Source: an uncultured Lentisphaeraceae bacterium
GTDB taxonomy: Bacteria > Verrucomicrobiota > Kiritimatiellia > RFP12 > DVOR01
Reading direction: 5' to 3'
Assembly: GCA_949289005.1 (NCBI GenBank)
Contig: CASEMQ010000032.1
Location: 1-46,481, forward strand
Length of the DNA stretch: 46,481 nucleotides
The stretch's first letter is position 1, and every line of letters begins with the position of its first letter. This document shows positions 39,911 to 46,481 of the stretch, in pieces. Below the pieces are notes generated by a model. That model made no database searches and was not told the DNA's origin. It was given only the letters and a program-made list of their open reading frames with translations. The position numbers and the translations under genes are program-made.

Positions 39911-40369
39911 ATGTCCCTGCAAGTCATTCTCATGGACGACGTCGCGCACCTCGGCAAGATCGGCGACACCGTCCACGTCCGTGACGGCTACGCCCGCAAC
40001 TACCTGTTGCCCAAAGGCCTCGCCGAGCCCGTGACCAAAAACGCCCTCCGCAAGCTGGACAAAATCCGCAAAGAGCGCGAGGAGCTCCTCAAGATTCGCC
40101 GTGCCGAGGCCATGGACAAGGCCGGCAAACTTCGCGGTCAGACCCTCACCATCGCCGTCAAGGCCGTCGAGGGTGACGAGGAAGGCAAGCTCTACGGTTC
40201 CGTCACCGCCGCCGACATCGCCAAGGCTCTCACCGAGGCCGGCGTCGCCGTCGACCCCGCCATGGTCCGCCTGGACGAGCCCATCAAGAACCTCGGCACC
40301 AGCGACATCACCATCGCCCTCATGCCCCAGGTCGAGGTCACCCTCCGCCTGGCCATCGTGGCCGAGTGA
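39911..40369 (+). CDS. rplI: 50S ribosomal protein L9
   Basis: A 152-residue L9 of normal size. The N-terminal rRNA-binding domain carries LGKIGDTVHVRDGYARNYLLPKG, then the long connecting helix (about 45-75) and the C-terminal domain (KLYGSVTAADIAKAL). It is the last gene before a strong terminator. Confidence 0.97.
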   Translation: MSLQVILMDDVAHLGKIGDTVHVRDGYARNYLLPKGLAEPVTKNALRKLDKIRKEREELLKIRRAEAMDKAGKLRGQTLTIAVKAVEGDEEGKLYGSVTAADIAKALTEAGVAVDPAMVRLDEPIKNLGTSDITIALMPQVEVTLRLAIVAE

Positions 40370-40382
40370 GCGAACCGCCCGC

Positions 40383-40420
40383 AAAAAAGCCGCGTCCCGC
40401 TTCGGGACGCGGCTTTTTTT
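40383..40420. terminator. Rho-independent terminator after rplI
   Basis: AAAAAAGCCGCGTCCCG and CGGGACGCGGCTTTTTTT form a long perfect stem with a 3-4 nt loop. Confidence 0.95.
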
Positions 40421-40736
40421 GTGCCGCCGGCCTCGCCCGTTTTTGGGTTGCCTTTGTCATGCGTGTCAGTGCCCGGCCGCCGCGCGAAACGATGCCGGAC
40501 ATTTTTGTGTTGGGGTGAAGCCGGGGAGCGAATCGCCTTCGGGAAGGGGTGCGTTCCCGTGCTCCCTCAAGTGGCAGGGGGAGGGGGCGCCTCTATCATG
40601 CCGGCATTGCCAAACCTTTCCGACACCCAATCGCGACGTCATCAAAGCCACCCCGCGCAATCGTTTTTCGAACGGGCCCAAAAAGTGTCCGCCACCCTGG
40701 CGAACGCACGCGCTTCGCGGAGGGGCGGAGGCGTGG
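40421..40736 (+). other. Intergenic region upstream of hemB
   Basis: About 320 nt between the rplI terminator and the hemB -10 box. No open frame with coding character, no repeat and no clear RNA structure is seen by eye. Confidence 0.5.
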
Positions 40737-40742
40737 TATAAT
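40734..40742 (+). promoter_or_regulatory. Extended -10 box of hemB, placed for a leaderless mRNA
   Basis: TGGTATAAT ends at 40742, exactly 6 nt before ATG 40749. The expected transcription start is the A of the start codon. No -35 is recognisable. Confidence 0.65.
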
Positions 40743-40748
40743 GGGGGC

Positions 40749-41750
40749 ATGAATGCGTATCCTGATTTGCGGTTGAGGCGGGTGCGGCGGACGGCCGGCA
40801 TTCGCGCGTTGTTCGATTTGGAGGTGTTGGGGCCGGCGCGGTGGTGCTGGCCGATGTTCGTGGTGCCCGGGCGGGGCGTCAAGGACGAAATCGCCTCGAT
40901 GCCGGGGCAGTTCCGCTGGTCGGTCGACCGCGTCTGCGAGGCCGTGGAGCCGGTGGCGCGCCAAGGCGTGGGGGCGGTGTTGCTCTTTGGGCAGACGGAT
41001 CGGCCGAAGGACAACGCGGGCTCGGCGGCGTGGGATGACCATGCGCCGGTGCAGGAGGCCGTGCGCACGCTCAAGCGCGCCTTCCCGCAGCTCACGGTGA
41101 TGACGGATGTCTGCCTCTGCGCCTACACCAACCATGGCCATTGCGCGCCGTTGCGCCCCGATGGCGCGCCCGACAACGACGCCGCCTGCGCCGCGCTGGC
41201 CAAGGTGGCGCTGTCGCACGCGGCGGCGGGGGCTGACGTGGTGGCGCCCTCGGCGATGATGGACGGGCAGATCGCGGCCATCCGCGAGGCCTTGCGCGAG
41301 GAAGGCTTCGACGACACGCTACTGATGGCCTATTCCACCAAGTTCTGCTCGGCCTGCTACGGCCCCTTCCGCGACGCGGAGGGGAGCGCGCCCCAAGCCG
41401 TCCCCGGCGCCCCGGCCGACCGAAAGGGCTATCAGGCTTCCTTCGCCAACCCGCGCAACGCGCTCCTGGAATCGGCGCTTGACGAGCGCGAGGGGGCCGA
41501 CGTGCTCATGGTCAAGCCCGCGCTCTTCTACCTGGACATGATCCGCGAGGTCCGCGCCCGTACGTTGCTGCCCGTGGCCGCCTACAACGTCAGCGGCGAG
41601 TATTCCATGCTCATTGCCACCGCCCGCGCCGGCTGGGGCGACCTGGGCGACCTGGTGCGCGAGAGCGCGATGGCCCTGACGCGCGCCGGCACCGACCTCA
41701 TCATCTCCTATTGGGCCTCGCGCTACGCCGAGTTCTTTGGCCGCGCCTGA
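40749..41750 (+). CDS. hemB: Delta-aminolevulinic acid dehydratase (porphobilinogen synthase)
   Basis: A 333-residue enzyme joining two 5-aminolevulinates to porphobilinogen in tetrapyrrole synthesis. The active-site lysines lie in AYSTKFCSACYGPFRD and MVKPALFYLD. The Cys set DVCLCAYTNHGHC marks the zinc-dependent class. Length is normal. The gene begins without a leader (see the -10 box 6 nt upstream). A Xer-type recombinase gene follows after 6 nt. Confidence 0.96.
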   Translation: MNAYPDLRLRRVRRTAGIRALFDLEVLGPARWCWPMFVVPGRGVKDEIASMPGQFRWSVDRVCEAVEPVARQGVGAVLLFGQTDRPKDNAGSAAWDDHAPVQEAVRTLKRAFPQLTVMTDVCLCAYTNHGHCAPLRPDGAPDNDAACAALAKVALSHAAAGADVVAPSAMMDGQIAAIREALREEGFDDTLLMAYSTKFCSACYGPFRDAEGSAPQAVPGAPADRKGYQASFANPRNALLESALDEREGADVLMVKPALFYLDMIREVRARTLLPVAAYNVSGEYSMLIATARAGWGDLGDLVRESAMALTRAGTDLIISYWASRYAEFFGRA

Positions 41751-41756
41751 CACGCC

Positions 41757-42680
41757 ATGGAGCGTCTCGTCGCGGCTTTCCTCGATGCCGCCGCCTACGA
41801 CCGCGGCCTGGCCCCCGCCACGCGCGAGGCCTATGCCGCCGATCTGCGCGCGGCGGCCGATTTCTTCGCGTGCCGCGGCCGCCGCGCGTGGGGCGAGGTG
41901 ACCCTGACCGACGTGGCCGATCACCTGGCTTGGCTCCGCGATCGCCGCGGTTACGCCGAGGCCACGTTGCTGCGCCACGCCGCCGCCCTGCGTGTTTTCT
42001 TCAACTGGCTCGCCGCCGAGGACCGCATCCCCGCCTCGCCCATGGAGGGCCTCGAACGCGCCAAGCCGCCCGCCCGTCTCCCCCGCACGCTTCCCGAGCG
42101 CTCCCTCAACGCCCTCATCGAGGCCGTCGACGGCGACGACCCCGCCAGCCTGCGCGACCGCCTCGCCCTCGAGCTGCTCTACGGCTGCGGCCTGCGCTGC
42201 TCCGAGCTCACCGGCCTCAACCTGCATGATGCCGACCTCGATGCCGGCACCCTGCGCGTGCGCGGCAAAGGCGACAAAGAGCGCGTCGTCCCCTTCGGCC
42301 CGCCCGCCCGCCGCGCGCTCACGCGCTACCTTGCCTGGCGCGCCACCTTCGCCGGCGCCTACCGCCGGGGAGCCCTTGCCGCCGCCCTGGCCGAGCCCCG
42401 CGCGCCACTTCTGCTCTCGCCCACCGCCCGCCGCCTCAACCGCGGCCACGTCGCCGCCCTTGTCCACGCCCGCGTCCACGCCTTCCTCCCCGAAGGCGCC
42501 CAAGCCACGCCGCACACCCTCCGCCACGCCTTCGCCACCCACCTCCTCAACCATGGCGCCCCGCTGATCGATATCAAGGAACTCCTCGGCCACGCCTCCG
42601 TCGCCACCACCCAACGCTACACCCACGTCTCCGAAAGCGCCCTCCGCGCCGCCTTCGACCGCCACTTCCCCCGCCGCTGA
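41757..42680 (+). CDS. Tyrosine recombinase, XerC/XerD type
   Basis: A 307-residue recombinase resolving chromosome dimers. The N-terminal SAM-like core-binding domain covers residues 1-90. The catalytic set is complete: R147 (YGCGLRCSEL), K171, H253-x-x-R256 (TPHTLRHAFATHLL), H279 (LLGHASVATTQ) and the nucleophile Y288 (RYTHV). Length is typical of Xer proteins and no transposon context is present. XerC and XerD cannot be told apart without alignment. Confidence 0.93.
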   Translation: MERLVAAFLDAAAYDRGLAPATREAYAADLRAAADFFACRGRRAWGEVTLTDVADHLAWLRDRRGYAEATLLRHAAALRVFFNWLAAEDRIPASPMEGLERAKPPARLPRTLPERSLNALIEAVDGDDPASLRDRLALELLYGCGLRCSELTGLNLHDADLDAGTLRVRGKGDKERVVPFGPPARRALTRYLAWRATFAGAYRRGALAAALAEPRAPLLLSPTARRLNRGHVAALVHARVHAFLPEGAQATPHTLRHAFATHLLNHGAPLIDIKELLGHASVATTQRYTHVSESALRAAFDRHFPRR

Positions 42681-43003
42681 CAAGCGAACGGAAAGCAGAC
42701 GACAGAGGGCGTGCCACGCCCGTCTTGCCTCGGCTCATTGCATTGGGCAATTTTCCCCGATTGGGGTGATGCCGAAGAACGCTTGACGAAATGGATTGCC
42801 CGGCGGTGTCGCTTCCCGGGCGAGCTGGAATGTGTTGGCGCGTGCGGAGCGCGAGGCGGTGAGGGATTGGGAGGACTTTGGCCCGCCCTCGCAGAAGTTA
42901 CGGTGGTGTTGCACGGCAGGGTGAACCAAACGTTCACAGCCCCACCCGCCGCCCCGCAGGGGCGCCCTGTTCGCCGTTCACTGTTCTCTGTTCACTCATT
43001 TGC
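42681..43003 (+). other. Intergenic region upstream of parA
   Basis: About 320 nt. The right third is repeat copy B. Around 42780 the sequence AACGCTTGACGAAATGG resembles the -35 part of the poly-G promoters but lacks a G run and a -10. No gene is seen. Confidence 0.5.
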
Positions 43004-43009
43004 TATAAT
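42923..43009 (+). repeat. Promoter-bearing repeat, copy B
   Basis: Second copy of the element at 23861-23940, from GAACCAAACG through the palindrome GCCCCGCAGGGGC to TTTGCTATAAT. It differs by a few substitutions and an added CTGTTC-type unit, giving short internal repeats of TTCACTGTTCTCTGTTCAC. Confidence 0.75.
43001..43009 (+). promoter_or_regulatory. Extended -10 box of parA
   Basis: TGCTATAAT ends 7 nt before ATG 43017, predicting a start of transcription at or next to the start codon. In copy A the same box is followed by a 21-nt leader. Confidence 0.65.
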
Positions 43010-43016
43010 CCGCGGC

Positions 43017-43822
43017 ATGAAGAAGCAGACAAAGGTGATTGCGGTGGCGAACCAGAAGGGCGGCGTGGGCAAGACCACGACGGTGGTGAACCTAGCCGCG
43101 GCGTTGGCGCGGATGCGCAAGACGGTGCTGGTGATCGACCTGGACCCGCAGGCGAACGCGACCAGCGGCTTGGGGCTGACGCCCACGCCCGGCACGAGCC
43201 TTTACGCGGCGCTCACGGGGCAGACGTTCATTGGCGACGTGATCCAGGGCACGCCCTTCGAGAACGTGAACATCATCCCCTCGGAGCTGGATTTGGCCGG
43301 CGCCGAGCTGGAGATTGCCCGCCAGGAGAACCATCTGCTCGTGGTGCGCGACCTGTTGGCGCCCGTGCTCACGGCGGAGGTCTACGACTACATCCTCATC
43401 GATTGCCCGCCCTCGCTGGGCATTTTGATGACGGCTTCCCTGGCCGCGGCCAACGGCGTCGTCGTGGCCATGCAGTGCGAGTATTACGCGATGGAGGGCC
43501 TGCGGGTGATCACCGACGTCGTCCGCCGCCTGCGCGAGGGCGCCAACCCCGCCATCCATCTCGAAGGCATCCTCATGACGATGTACGACGCGCGCACCAA
43601 CCTCTCCGAGGACGTCGTCCAAGAGGTGCGCAAGCACTTCGGCAAACTTGTCTACAAGACGGTCATCCCCCGCAACATCCGCATTTCCGAGGCGCCCTCC
43701 TATGGGCAGCCGGTGGTGGAATACGATCCCTCTTCCCGCGGCGCGCAGGCCTATGTGGCCCTGGCCAAGGAATTCGCCGCCCGCGCCGCACGCAACCGAA
43801 CGGACAACACGGAGCCTCAAGC

Positions 43823-43826
<4 letters not shown>
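43017..43826 (+). CDS. parA: ParA/Soj-family chromosome partitioning ATPase
   Basis: A 269-residue deviant Walker ATPase that moves DNA-bound cargo by ATP-dependent DNA binding. The P-loop is KGGVGKTTT at 14-22, with the signature lysine; [16 protein letters not shown] and [13 protein letters not shown] follow. Length is that of chromosomal Soj. No parB or centromere-like repeat follows; the next gene is trpB, overlapping by ATGA. It is either a rearranged chromosomal parA or an orphan ParA positioning another cargo. The N-terminus is set by the -10 box; longer frames upstream read through the repeat. Confidence 0.9.
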
Positions 43827-45028
<1,202 letters not shown>

Positions 45029-45077
45029 GCCCCGAGGCACCCGCTTTTTTGGTAAAAGGCACAACGAAAGGCCGACT

Positions 45078-45653
45078 ATGACAGACGATGACGTGCTTGC
45101 GATTTTCAAGGAGACGAAAGCGTTGCTGGAAGGGCACTTCGAGCTGCGCTCCAAACTCCATTCGGATCGGTATTTCCAGTGCGCGGAGGTGTTGCGGTGG
45201 CCGCACCATGCGCAGACGCTCTGCGCCGAGCTGGTGCGCCGTATGAGGGCCGAGGCCGACATCGGGCCGGTGGACGGCGTGATCTCGCCGGCGCTCGGCG
45301 GCATCCTCGTGGGGCACGAGGTGGCCAAGGCGTTGGGCACGCAGTGCGTCTTCGCCGAGAAGAACGCCGAGGGCATGCTGACGATGCGCCGCTTCAAGCT
45401 GCTCCCCGGCCAGCGCTACGTGGTGGCGGAGGACGTCATCACCCGCGGCGGTCGCGTGCAGGAGACGATTGACATCGTGAAGGCCGCCGGGGCGGAGGTG
45501 GCCGCGGTGCTCGTGCTGGTCGACCGCTCGGGCGGCAAGGCCAAGTTCGATTACCCCACCTTCGCGCTGCTGCACATCGAGCCGACGGTGTGGGAGCCGG
45601 CCGCGTGCCCGCTGTGCAAGGCGGGCGTCCCCTTCGTCCATCCCGGCTCGTGA
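45078..45653 (+). CDS. pyrE: Orotate phosphoribosyltransferase
   Basis: A 191-residue PRPP-using enzyme forming OMP in pyrimidine synthesis. [16 protein letters not shown] near the start and the PRPP loop [11 protein letters not shown] at 115-125 are typical. A CPLC pair near the C-terminus occurs in a subset of PyrE proteins. ATG 45078 follows GAAAGG, 49 nt after trpB. Confidence 0.93.
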   Translation: MTDDDVLAIFKETKALLEGHFELRSKLHSDRYFQCAEVLRWPHHAQTLCAELVRRMRAEADIGPVDGVISPALGGILVGHEVAKALGTQCVFAEKNAEGMLTMRRFKLLPGQRYVVAEDVITRGGRVQETIDIVKAAGAEVAAVLVLVDRSGGKAKFDYPTFALLHIEPTVWEPAACPLCKAGVPFVHPGS

Positions 45654-45678
45654 GGCCGCGCGCCCCGCGGGGTTCCCG

Positions 45679-46481
<803 letters not shown>

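Noticed and set aside
41757..42680. Integrase of a mobile island
   Set aside because: The protein has Xer size and motifs, sits 6 nt after hemB, and no attachment repeats or cargo are seen. The tRNA-Gln at 36305 has no detectable 3'-end duplicate in the window.
42780..42810. A sixth poly-G promoter before parA
   Set aside because: Only the AACGCTTGACGAAATGG part matches; there is no G run and no -10 at any reasonable distance.

Overview
The window is GC-rich bacterial chromosome with dense, mostly plus-strand operons. Three proteins end in a PEP-CTERM tail (Pro-Glu-Pro, hydrophobic helix, RRR). There is also a Tat-exported Cys-type sulfatase, a fermentative AdhE and a LysM lipoprotein. Together these suggest an anaerobic member of the Verrucomicrobiota/Kiritimatiellota-Lentisphaerota side of the PVC group. 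That placement is inferred from gene content only; no rRNA gene is present.

Layout. 1-6160: LysM lipoprotein, FtsW-type SEDS protein, HAD hydrolase, sulfatase, serC and a DUF3467-like small protein. 6230-15415: a 9-kb operon of four dynamin-like GTPases, the first interrupted by a frameshift. 15537-20909: three PEP-CTERM proteins around adhE. 20964-23652 (minus): a DAHP synthase gene and an unusually ordered prephenate dehydratase-ACT-chorismate-mutase-like fusion, behind a Phe/Tyr-rich leader peptide with an attenuator. 23935-26313: MotA/TolQ/ExbB and ExbD/TolR proteins, a small membrane protein and a BASS-family transporter. 26549-30220: a second GTPase operon, made of a tail-anchored GTPase, a PrsW-like intramembrane protease, a membrane protein and a DUF805 protein. 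30291-36390: era, sppA, a HAD hydrolase, a Septu defence pair (ptuA-ptuB) and ispE, with tRNA-Gln lying inside the ispE reading frame. 36411-40420: prs, rplY, pth, rpsF, ssb, rpsR, rplI. 40737-46481: hemB, a Xer recombinase, parA, trpB, pyrE and a truncated sugar-type ABC ATPase.

Three conflict-type modules sit among housekeeping genes: the four-dynamin operon, the GTPase-PrsW operon, and Septu. The first two are the best candidates for undescribed systems. Both GTPase operons and all three PEP-CTERM genes start from promoters with a run of 6-11 G or C between the -35 and an extended -10 (TGn) element. The resulting spacers are 13, 14, 16, 17 and 20 nt, which suggests phase variation by slippage, as known for Neisseria porA.

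Regulation seen elsewhere: serC, era, hemB and parA have an extended -10 box ending only 6-7 nt before the start codon, which predicts leaderless mRNAs. An 80-nt repeat carries the same TGCTATAAT promoter to two unrelated operons (23861-23940 and 42923-43009).
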